DNA from: Hemibagrus wyckioides
Taxonomy: Eukaryota > Chordata > Actinopteri > Siluriformes > Bagridae
Direction of reading: 5' to 3'
Assembly (NCBI RefSeq): GCF_019097595.1
Contig: NC_080717.1
Location: forward strand, 8,772,501-8,836,500
DNA length: 64,000 nt
This document shows, in pieces, positions 29,298 through 38,934 of this stretch (positions within the stretch are counted from its first letter, which is position 1; every line of letters begins with the position of its first letter). A program made the translations under genes and the position numbers. The notes beneath the pieces were generated by a model, which saw only the letters and a program-made list of their open reading frames with translations, made no database searches and was not told the DNA's origin.

Positions 29298-29417
29298 CAT
29301 TACGCTGCATTCCTGCAGTATCCGCATCCACTACACACATTCGCCTCTATCCGTGTTCACTACTTCACCATTACAAAGAAAACAAGTGATGTGAAACATG
29401 GCTGATGTTAAACTTAC

Positions 29418-29660
29418 CCCTGGGTGGCAAATAAATTACTAACAACGCTCAAACTGTCCTTGCGCGAGACGCTTTCTGCCCCGTTCACACCGTTAATGAA
29501 CCAGCTACAACAGCTGTCCAAAACTCTCCCTTCAGATTCCCACCTGTATTCCGGAAAGCCACGCCTTCCCTCGCTACGATTGGCTAAAGCATCCTGTAAA
29601 CCCTCAACCGATTGGCGAACTGAAAGCGAACACAAACAGTTAGCCAATCCGAGATCCAGG
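29418..29660 (-). promoter_or_regulatory. tcirg1 promoter and non-coding first exon
   Basis: A minus-strand donor (ccaggg then gtaagt) at 29418/29417 fits the end of a 5' UTR exon. The coding exon has its own acceptor at 26977/26976, three bases before the ATG, which requires an upstream non-coding exon. Upstream lie several CCAAT boxes, visible on the plus strand as gattgg at about 29579 and 29611 and ccaat at about 29645. No strong TATA box was seen. Confidence 0.55.
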
Positions 29661-29829
29661 GGACGAGATTGTTTTGGGGAAAACGGGTAGCAAATGTAGC
29701 TCCAGGGAAAAGCTTGATTAGCAACTTCCCGTTTCTTCCGCGAGTCACATGATGCCAGGGGGTCACATGATGGTGAAACACGTTTATTTACATTCATTTC
29801 CTCGTGCTCTAAAAGAACTCTATGAACCG

Positions 29830-30168
29830 TTCCTATTTTTTAGGGGGGTTTTAATGATTTATTTGTTTGTGCGTGTATTTGTAGCTTAGCCCTGGCACTG
29901 ATTTGTTTATATAATGTTTATACATCTTGTAATGAAGAATTTAAATAAATAAAAGTATAAAATGAAATGAAGTATAAATTTTCTGACATTGTTTAAATGT
30001 TAAAAAATGTAGAAAGCACAATAAAATCAGCAATAAATCCAAATATTCAGTAAGAAGAGAAAAATAAAATGACATTAAACATGGTATTGTGGTGATACAA
30101 AAATACAGGAAGTAATTAAGTTGATTATGATGATAACTTCTGCCAAAAAGAATAGAAGGCTACTAAAC
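29830..30168. other. Non-coding spacer
   Basis: AT-rich sequence with no recognisable gene or repeat, ending at the TA target site of the Tc1 element that starts at 30171. Confidence 0.5.
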
Positions 30169-30170
30169 TA

Positions 30171-31410
30171 CACTATATTGCCAAAAGTATTCGCTCACCC
30201 ATCCAAATAATCAGAATCAGGTGTTCCAATCACTTCCATGGCCACAGGTGTATAAAATCAAGCACCTAGGCATGCAGACTGTTTTTACAAACATTTGTGA
30301 AAGAATGGGTCGCTCTCAGGAGCTCAGTGAATTCCAGCGTGGAACTGTGATAGGATGGCACCTGTGCAACAAATCCAGTCGTGAAATTTCCTCGCTCCTA
30401 AATATTCCACAGTCAACTGTCAGCTGTATTATAAGAACCTGGAAGTGTTTGGGAACGACAGCAACTCAGCCACGAAGTGGTAGGCCACGTAAACTGACGG
30501 AGCGGGGTCAGCGGATGCTGAGGCGCATAGTGCGAAGAGGTCGCCAACTTTCTGCAGAGTCAATCGCTACAGACCTCCAAACTTCATGTGGCCTTCAGAT
30601 TAGCTCAAGAACAGTGCGCAGAGAGCTTCATGGAATGGGTTTCCATGGCCGAGCAACTGCATCCAAGCCATACATCACCAAGTGCAATGCAAAGCGTCGG
30701 ATGCAGTGGTGTAAAGCACGCCACCACTGGACTCTAGAGCAGTGGAGACGCGTTCTCTGGAGTGACGAATCGCGCTTCTCCATCTGATGGACGAGTCTGG
30801 GTTTGGGGGTTGCCAGGAGAACGGTACTTGTCTGACTGCATTGTGCCAAGTGTAAAGTTTGGTGGAGGGGGGATTATGGTGTGGGGTTGTTTTTCAGGAG
30901 CTGGGCTTGGCCCCTTAGTTCCAGTGAAAGGAACTCTGAATGCTTCAGCATACCAAGACATTTTGGACAATTCCATGCTCCCAACTTTGTGGGAACAGTT
31001 TGGAGCTGGCCCCTTCCTCTTCCAACATGACTGTGGACCAGTGCACAAAGCAAGGTCCATAAAGACATGGATGACAGAGTCTGGTGTGGAGGAACTTGAC
31101 TGGCCTGCACAGAGTCCTGACCTCAACCCGATAGAACACCTTTGGGATGAATTAGAGCGGAGACTGAGAGCCAGGCCTTCTCGTCCAACATCAGTGTGTG
31201 ACCTCACAAATGTGCTTCTGGAAGAATGGTCAAAAATTCCCATAAACACACTCCTATACCTTGTGGACAGCCTTCCCAGAAGAGTTGAAGCTGTTATAGC
31301 TGCAAAGGGTGGACCGACGTCATATTGAACCCTATGGATTAGGAATGGGATGTCACTTAAATTCATATGCGAGTCAAGGCAGGTGAGCGAATACTTTTGG
31401 CAATATAGTG
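30171..31410 (+). mobile_element. Near-complete Tc1-like transposon (family B relative)
   Basis: Matching terminal inverted repeats (cactatattgccaaaagt on the left, its complement ending at 31410) are bordered by TA dinucleotides at 30169-30170 and 31411-31412, the standard Tc1/mariner target duplication. The element is 1240 bases long and holds one transposase frame with a single visible lesion. It is the best-preserved candidate source in this window for the family B miniatures. Confidence 0.93.
30305..31328 (+). pseudogene. Tc1-like DDE transposase with a single frameshift
   Basis: The first frame starts MGRSQELSEFQRGTVIGW and contains the two helix-turn-helix DNA-binding units with the linker GRPRKLTERG. 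It reaches the first catalytic block WSDESRFSI and then hits a stop at 30785-30787. The second frame continues with GGIMVWGCF, the second catalytic region [10 protein letters not shown] and the third, [18 protein letters not shown], and ends at 31328. The break looks like loss of about 8 bases between short tctg repeats near 30781-30786. Without that break the enzyme would look close to intact. Confidence 0.9.
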
Positions 31411-31419
31411 TATGTATAC

Positions 31420-31510
31420 ACACGCCTTTGGCGCGTGCGCACGCGCTTCGCTCATGTGCGCATGCGCCTCGCGTGTACTTGTATAGCGCTCACACATGCA
31501 CGTGCACCGC
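31420..31510. other. Alternating purine-pyrimidine, CpG-rich tract
   Basis: The tract alternates pur-pyr (gcgcgtgcgcacgcgc and similar) and is strongly CpG-rich in an AT-rich context, directly after the Tc1 element. Such sequence can adopt Z-DNA under supercoiling. No gene is attached. Confidence 0.5.
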
Positions 31511-31559
31511 TCATACCCCACACATAAAGAGAGCAGTGGTGCCCCCTGGGGGAAATGGC

Positions 31560-33000
31560 AACAATTTGTGAATTGTACCGGTGCAGTAATGTTGTGGTGC
31601 TGCAGTAATATTAAGTAGTGATTGAGGTTATTGAGTAAAGAATATATTGAATATTGAGTATTGATTCCTGCTTGTTGATTGATTGCTTATTAAATACTGT
31701 ATGATTTTTTTTGGTTTATTAGCTTTTGATTTATTGATTTAATTATTGCCTCTTAATTCTTGATTCATTGCATTGGTTTCATTGCTGTGGAGGCATTGCA
31801 TTGGTTACTGATATTTCTATGTGATTGATGCATGAGCTGCTGGGGTGATGAATGAACATTGAATTATTGATTTAATTATTGAATTATGATTAACTGTTGA
31901 TTACTGGAATATTAATTAATTACTAATTTATTGATTTTTTGCTCATTATTATGTTTTCTATTGCAGTGAATTTTAATTGAATTGACCTTTTGACCTCGTG
32001 TATTTTACTGCACTTATATCACTAAGGTCAAATGTTCTAGGAAAGCTTTCTTCCCTTTCCTTTCTGTTTAGCCTGTTGCTAATGCTCACTTCAGACCATG
32101 GCGATAAATTGATTGATAATTGATTACAATAACAACTAGTGTTAAAGCGCTATAATATTGTCCTCGCAATATTATTAGCATTATTGTTGGATTACATTAT
32201 ATTGTGATATTCTACTATACTGATAAAGTGCTAAGTATAATTGCAGTTAAGAAGTACACAGTGAAACCAGTAAGGCGGATAAACACACCCATCCAACGTG
32301 GTCCATCATAAACAGAAATCCAGGTCCAAGATTTAGTGATAAGAAGACCTAAACTCACTAAAACACATAATGGAGACAGGAACGAGTGTTATCACCCCTG
32401 CTGAAGTTGTAATGACAAAACACATGGGAAATAGTGATGGGACAAATAACAGGAGTAATGATAGAAACAGTGCCGGATGGAAATGAAGAAACCAGCCACC
32501 CAAGAGCTGACAGTCAGGTGGTAAGACCAAAACAACGAAGCCAAGGTAGTGAAGAAAGGAAGGAAGGAAGAGATGAACATGGAAAAGCAAAGCAGAGAAA
32601 GGAATCAGAGGAAGGAAAAGGAGCAGCAGCCTACCCAGAAGCATGAGAGGAAAGAGAACACAGCATCCGAAAAGAGGGAAATAAAAGATGGATGCAAATA
32701 GCAGGAGAAGTGCAAATGACATTGCTCTTTGAAGAGGAAGGTGAGGATGGAAAAAGGTGTAAGCGTAAGCATTGGAAAGAACCAAGGTCCCTTAAGGTCT
32801 CTCCATGTCCATGTCCATATCCATGTTTGTCTATGTTGTATCTGTCTTGGTTTAAGTGCTGTGTTCAGGACTATGGCGAATGGCAGTGGTCAACTGTGGT
32901 GTCCACACCAACGGCATTACAATGCATCATGTGCCGTGCTGGAGACATGTACCAACGGGTTTGTCTACACGCTCTGTTGATAGATGATAGATAGATATTT
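31560..33000. other. Gene-free AT-rich spacer with LINE-tail remnant
   Basis: No coding exon was recognised. The end (about 32970-33020) reads 'gatagatattttattcatcc', typical of the 3' end of fish LINEs on the opposite strand. Confidence 0.45.
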
Positions 33001-33895
33001 TATTCATCCCAATGGGAAATTTGCAAAGTTGCTTCCAGTGCGCAGCCTACTTAAAGCTGTTGGTAGATCTGGAAGAACGAGATGGGATTGAACACCTGTG
33101 GCTTGCTCCAGACCAACCACGTGGCATTCCTATCCACCGTCCTGTGAGCATCCTCTGTTGCTACTTGAGGACACCCGTCCAGTGTCGCACCTTTTGACCC
33201 ATGTGACCATGATGTTTACCAACAGAACGTGAATTGACCAGAAGTGGGACACGGATTATCAACTCAGTAACAGGCTCACCTTTCGTGTCCACTATGTCTT
33301 CGTGTCCACTAGTGCGACTATGTCACACCATTTCAATGGCCCAAGCTTATGGCCACAAAGGATGTCATGTGTATCTAATCTCCCACCACATTCAACAGCA
33401 AACCATTGTCCAGTATGTGACTGTCTATTTTTGTGAGTACTCTATATGGACCTTAAACACATCTGTGGAAAGAAACTGATTCAGAAATACTCGCTGTAAC
33501 ATGGAGCTTAAGCTCTTTGCGTATGGATGGAAATATATGGGCCATGTTGCATGCAAAAAAGGCTGTATGTCCCGCTGCACATCCCAGCTACATCCAACAG
33601 ACCTGAACTAACGACAATACCCCACCCACAAAAAAATACAAAATTACGGCCACATTATTTTAATGGTCATTTAAACTGTCAAACAAAGTTCTCGATGCTT
33701 GAAACCACAGGTAATAAAGCCAACTGTGCTTGAAAGATACTGTATCCTTGCACCAGGGAGGAAATTCCTTTTGTTTAAACCTTTCAAATCTTCACATTTA
33801 TAATTTTAAATGTCTGCTTATTTTAAACAAAGTTCATATGACATATCACATTATGAGTTGATATTTTGTGAAGAAATTTAAAATCAATCATTTAA
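33001..33895. other. Unrecognised sequence
   Basis: Several short open frames exist, but none joins through convincing splice sites or resembles a known family. Confidence 0.4.
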
Positions 33896-35125
33896 CGCAG
33901 CAAGACTACTTTGTCAAGCGGAAGGTGTCGTCAGCCAGAGATGCATTCATATGGAGCCTGTAGATCCCATGTAAGACACTGATACAGGATTCTAGCTGTT
34001 CTACAGTCCTGCCGCCTTTGCTGTATTTTCCATTTCATGATGCACCAAATGTACTGAGATGATGAAAGGTCTGGACTACAGACAGGTCAGGCAGGTCTAC
34101 TACGAAAGGATGCTGTTGTAATAGATGCAATATGCAATTTAGCATTGTCTTGCTGAAATATGTAAGGCCTTTCCTGAAAAAGACATTGTCTAGCTGGAAG
34201 CAATATGTTGCTTTAAAACCTTTACATACACTATATTTCCAAAAGTTTTGGGAAGTCTGCCTTTACATGCACATGAATGTAATATGGAGTTGGCCCGCCC
34301 TTTGCAGCTATAACAGCTTCAACTCTTCTGAAAAGTTTTTTTTGACCAGTCCTCTAGAAGCGCATTTCAGGTCAAGCACTGATGTTAGACCAGAAGGTCT
34401 GGCTCACAGTCTCCGCTCTAATTCATCCCAAAGGTGTTCTATCGGGTCGAGGTCAGGACTCTGGGCAGTTCCTCCACACCAAACTCGCTCATCCATGTCT
34501 TTATGTACCTTGCTTTGTGCACTGGTGTGCAGTCATGTAGGAACAGGAAGGGGTCATCCCCAAACTGTTCCCACAAAGTTGAGGGCATGAAATTGTCCAA
34601 AATGTCTTGGTATGCTGAAGCATTAAGAGTTCCTTTCACTGGAACTAAGGGGCCAAGTCCAACCCCTGAAAAACAACACCTGAATTCAATGATTTCCCAA
34701 AACATCTGGTAATATAGTGTACCATTCAGCATTGGTGGTGCCATTCCATTCATGCCTGTTTCTCCTTTTGTGCACAGAGATTTTTCCAGAACTTCTGAAT
34801 CTTTTGATGATTTCTATAATAAGTGTTCATAATTTTACATTGATGAGCATTATTCTGACATTGTTCCACAATTTATAGACACCACTTTTTTGCAGATTGG
34901 TGAAACCCTGCCCATCTTTACTTCTGAGACTCTCTAAGATACACTTTCTATACCCAATCATGTTACTTACCTGTTGTCAGTTAATTATTTGTTGTAATAT
35001 ATTTAACCTAATTATTTGCAAAATGCTCCAGCTCCAGCTGTTTCTATAGTAACACTTACTTTTCCTGCAGCTCTATCCCAACTTTTTTGAGATTTGTTAC
35101 AGCCATCTAATTACAAATTACCTCA
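33896..35125. mobile_element. Old DNA-transposon-like repeat interrupted by a Tc1 miniature
   Basis: The text 'tagcattgtcttgctgaaat' and 'caaggcctttcctgaaaaag'-like sequence on the left, and 'attcagcattggtggtgcca' on the right, resemble one common fish repeat. It is now split by the family B copy at 34228-34724. The right half ends near the 'cccaacttttttgagatttg' stretch at about 35077. It has no coding capacity. Confidence 0.5.
34228..34724 (-). mobile_element. Tc1-like miniature (family B)
   Basis: Both termini are present (acactatatttccaaaagtt on the left, aatatagtgta on the right). The interior keeps a minus-strand open stretch of about 100 codons from the transposase catalytic region. 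The N-terminal domain is deleted. It sits inside an older repeat. Confidence 0.87.
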
Positions 35126-35374
35126 TTTTATCCCTTGCTACATTTCTTCAGTTTAGACATTTGTTGTTTTCTATGTTCTATAGTGAATAAAATGACATTT
35201 TGTGGGGTCCAGCCATCCATCAAAGATTTGACTCTACTTTGTATACTGAAATACTGATGGATGTTTTTAGCACATGATTTGTGTTCCGTCACTTCAAATG
35301 ATTCAAGCAGCTCTATTTTTATTATTATTTTTTTTTACTCTGCATACAAATTGTTTTTATATTTGTGTGCAGGA

Positions 35375-35684
35375 ACACAGCTGAAGTGACGCCACTCAAC
35401 ACATCCTCAAGCTCCTGGTCGTCCATGGTGCAGATGGAGAGGATCCTGTGGATGTATCCTTCCTTCTTAAAGGCAAGGAGATGTTTCCAGGAAGCAGCAG
35501 TACTGCTAAAGCTTGCATGCTGCTTATGCGGCTGATTTATGCCCTCAACCGAGCATACCCCTCAACCCTGCGCTACACTCTTGAGGTGTTTCAGAAATTT
35601 TTCCTAAAAGTTGCTGTCTTATCTCAGTCTCGGCGACTGGAACAGCCCAACTCACGTCTCTTCGTACAAATGACTCCCAAGTGA
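35375..35684 (+). pseudogene. SAMD3-like C-terminal fragment
   Basis: The frame ending at 35684 carries KGKEMFPGSS and LMRLIYALNRAYPSTLRYT followed by LEVFQKFFL. This resembles the C-terminal part of a family of fish proteins annotated as sterile alpha motif domain-containing 3-like. Only this end is visible and no upstream exons were found, so it is probably a decayed copy. The family assignment is from memory of typical motifs and is tentative. Confidence 0.4.
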
Positions 35685-35704
35685 TCTTTCTCTCATTGTT
35701 TTTT

Positions 35705-35840
35705 GTAAGGATATGCTGTGATGGACTGGCGACTTGTCCAGGGTGTACCCCTGCCTTTCACCCAATGTGCGCTGGGATAGGCTCCAGCAGACCCCTGTGA
35801 CCCTGATTAGTAATAAAGTGGGTATAGACAATGGATGGAT
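35705..35840. repeat. Fish dispersed retroposon tail
   Basis: It contains 'gatggactggcgacttgtcc', 'ggataggctccagcag' and ends 'acaatggatggatg'. This is the same repeat type as 14455-14836 on the other strand. Confidence 0.65.
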
Positions 35841-36477
35841 GTAAGGATATGTACGTTTTTTTTGTTCCTTTGTTTGATATCACTTTTACATTTATGTCTG
35901 AACAACTCCTACTGCAATATTAAATGACAAAATGCCCTTTTATAAAGCTATTCCACATCAAACTGTGTTTGTGTGTCAAATTGTACATGGTTAATGGTTA
36001 ATTGTTCCAAATGTTTGGAGGTTTTATTGAACACACCTTTAATACTGTACCAGATGCTAGAAGCTAGAGAATCATTACTGCTTCATATTAACAAAATAAA
36101 CAGTTTAATTGGTGTGTGTGTGTGTGTGTGTCATTTGTAATAAAAGTATATTAAGTTCAGAGAGAAAACTCATCCTAGGCCAAAAATGAAAAGTAGAACA
36201 TGAAATAAAATTGTGCAAATGTGACTATTGTTATTCACCAGCTCTTCTGTGAGCTACTTGAAACTATTTAAATGAAAGGGGGGAAAAATATGAAGTTACA
36301 TTATCTTTCTTTTTCGGGAAGCTGATCTCACTCTTGTTGTTTGAAATATATTTCTATTAAATCTTGTTGATTCAGGTCAGGTCTGATGTAGACTGGTGAT
36401 CTAGACCAGATTAGGTGTGTGCATTAATACTGTATAAGTTTTGCACAGGACCCTGGGATATTTAAGAACTGACCCCC

Positions 36478-36535
36478 AACCGCCCCCCCCCCACCAACCG
36501 CCCCCCCGCCCCGCCCCCTCCTTTTTTTTTTTTAT
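36478..36535. other. C-rich tract with potential G-quadruplex/i-motif
   Basis: Several runs of 4 to 12 C occur within 45 bases, followed by a T run. The complementary strand has at least four G-runs, enough for a G-quadruplex. Confidence 0.6.
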
Positions 36536-36539
36536 AAAT

Positions 36540-36720
36540 CTTGTCGTCCAGGTGACAGAATTTGATGCAGAATATCGTGTGTGACGTAACAGCCTTGATC
36601 AGAACTATAGAGCGTCATAAGCCTGCAAACGTTGCTGTTGTCATAACGACCAGTACTTTATATCAGGACTGCTGAAAGAAAGTTGTCTCAGTGTCTACTT
36701 AACGTGAGTGAGCTACTTTG
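36540..36720 (+). promoter_or_regulatory. Possible promoter/first non-coding exon of the Sec16-PIM gene
   Basis: The sequence is less AT-rich than its flanks, contains tgacgt-type sites (gtgacgtaac at about 36581), and has a consensus donor gtgagt at about 36703-36708. No gene start other than the Sec16-PIM frame at 38736 lies downstream on this strand. The link is inference only. Confidence 0.25.
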
Positions 36721-37277
36721 CAGTGACTACATCGCGACTAAAATCTTGCTATAAAAAGTAGGAGAAGTAGGAGAGGTGGAAGCTACGTCTGCTGAGGTAT
36801 GAAGAGTGTTAGTGTGTTAAGTAGGGAAGAGAAATTGTGATCGAATAGAGGAAATATATTGTGTGAAACATGGAAAAATATGCTGGGACTGTCTACACTG
36901 ATTTGCTCTGTTTCTTGAGCCTAAAGTATAAAACCTTCAGGAAAGTGAGTTAAAAAAATAATATTACATTAGTCCTACACTTTTTTCTTATGCTAAATGG
37001 TTTAATCTTGAGTAAAATCCGCTAAGCTACTCGTTTCCCCGTGTTCAGCCTCATGGATTTATTATGGACACAGGTGAACATCCTGTGCAGAGGAGAGAGG
37101 AAAGAAAGCTGAGAAAGTCTCAGCTTTAAAGTAATATAAGATCTATAAGATATATGATAGTAATATAAGATAATATAGATCTACACAAAGCAGAAAGAGG
37201 CAAGCAGCTGTTTATCAAACTTGCTACAACCCAAAGTAGAATAGTTTGTATTCGACCTGTAATGAGCTGTAGACGTT

Positions 37278-38453
37278 TTCAGGCATAACATTATGACCAC
37301 CTGCCTAACATTGGTAGTGTTGGTCCCCCTTTTGGCATGAACTCCACTAGATCCCTGAAGGTGTGCTGCTGGATCTGGCACAAAAGATGTTAGCAGCAGA
37401 TCCTTTAAGTCCTCTAAGTTGTGAGGTGAGGCCTCCATGGATCGGACTTGTTTGTCCAGCACATCCCACAAAAGCTTGATTGGACTGAGATCTGGGGAAT
37501 TTGGAGGCCAAGTCAACACCTCAAACTCAAACTGTTCCTGAACCATTTTTGCTTTGTGGCATTGTGTCACGTTATCCTGCTGAAAGAGGCCACAGGCGTC
37601 AGGAAATAACGTTTCCATGAAAGGGTGTACATGGTCTGTGATGATGCTTAGGTGGGTGGTACGGGTCAAAGTAACATCCACGTGGATCTCAGGACACAAG
37701 TTTTCCCAGCAGAACATTGCCCAAATCATGACATTGTCTCCGCCAGCTTGCCTTCTTCCCATAGTGCATCTTGGTGCCATGTGTTCAACAGGTAAGTGAT
37801 GCACACGCACCCGGCCATCCACGTGATGTAAAAGAAAATGTGATTCATCAGACCAGGCCATCTTCTTTCATTGCTCCCTGGTCCAGTTCTGATGCTCATA
37901 TGCCCATTGTTGGCACTTTTGGCTGTATACAGGAGTCAGCATGGGCACCCTGACTGGTCTGTGGCTATGCAGCCCCGTACACAACAAACTGTGATGCACT
38001 GTGTATTCTGACACCTTTCTATCAGAACCAGCATTAACTTCTTCAGCAAATTGAGCAACAGTAGCTCGTCTGTTGGATCGGATCACACGGGCCAGCCTTC
38101 GCTCCCCACGTGCATCAGTGAGCCTTGGCCGCCCATGACCCTGTCACCGGTTCACTACTGCTCCTTCCTTGGACTACTTTTGATAGATACTGACCACTGC
38201 AGACCGGGAATACCTCACAAGAGCTACAGTTTTGGAGATGCTCTGATCCAGTCGTCTAGCCATAACAATTTGTCCCTTGTCAAACTCGCTCAAATCCTTA
38301 CGCTTGCCCATTTTTCCTGCTTCTAACACATCAACTTTGAGGACAGAATGTTCACGTGCTGCCTAATATGTCCCACCCATGAACAGGTGCCATGATGAGG
38401 AGATAATCACTTCACCTGTCAGTGGTCATAATGTTATGCCTGATCAGTGTACA
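37278..38453 (-). mobile_element. Near full-length Tc1-like transposon (family A)
   Basis: About 1.18 kb with family A inverted repeats at both ends ('aggcataacattatgacc' on the left, the inverted form ending 'cctgatcagtgtaca' on the right). It is the only family A copy in the window that still has both the DNA-binding and catalytic parts of the transposase. Confidence 0.9.
37290..38311 (-). pseudogene. Tc1-like transposase pseudogene (family A)
   Basis: Read on the minus strand, the frame starts at an ATG at 38311-38309 and encodes the helix-turn-helix region with stops. A 226-codon open part (37861-37181) then runs from the first catalytic block WSDESHF through FQQDNVTQCHK to PNSPDLSPIKLLWDVLDKQ. 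In the last block the usual Glu of PIEHLW is Lys, so the third catalytic residue is lost. Several stops upstream also break the frame. Confidence 0.88.
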
Positions 38454-38735
38454 TCCCCTAACTGCTATTCAGTGAAATTGTTTTGTATTGAAATTACATA
38501 TCAGAAAGTCTTTTTATGCCCTCACTCACATCTGACTATAAAAAATTGATGAATCAGCACATCTTTTTTTTTTTCAATTACTTTAAGCAAATATCGTCTG
38601 CGAGTCTGATGAATTTGTCCAGAGGTGGACAAAATAATTAAAACACAAGTTGAATTATATAAAAAACAAAAAGCAAATAAATAAATAACCAAATGTATTT
38701 ATGGTGTTCCACAGTTAATAACAAAATTAACAAAA

Positions 38736-38896
38736 ATGACAGTGGACAAGAAAATGCAGAGCAACCCTGCTGTTCAAATTCCTCATCATGAGAGAGAAAG
38801 CAACCTCTTACAAGGTGATGACAACTACCTGTCTGATGGGGAGAACATCTTTTTTCCGGGTCCTCTGATGAGGTGAGTGCTTATTTCTCCTCTGAG

Positions 38897-38934
<38 letters not shown>

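Noticed and set aside
29200..29394. Open frames rich in Thr-His over the CA repeat
   Set aside because: They translate a pure CA microsatellite and have no other protein-like content.
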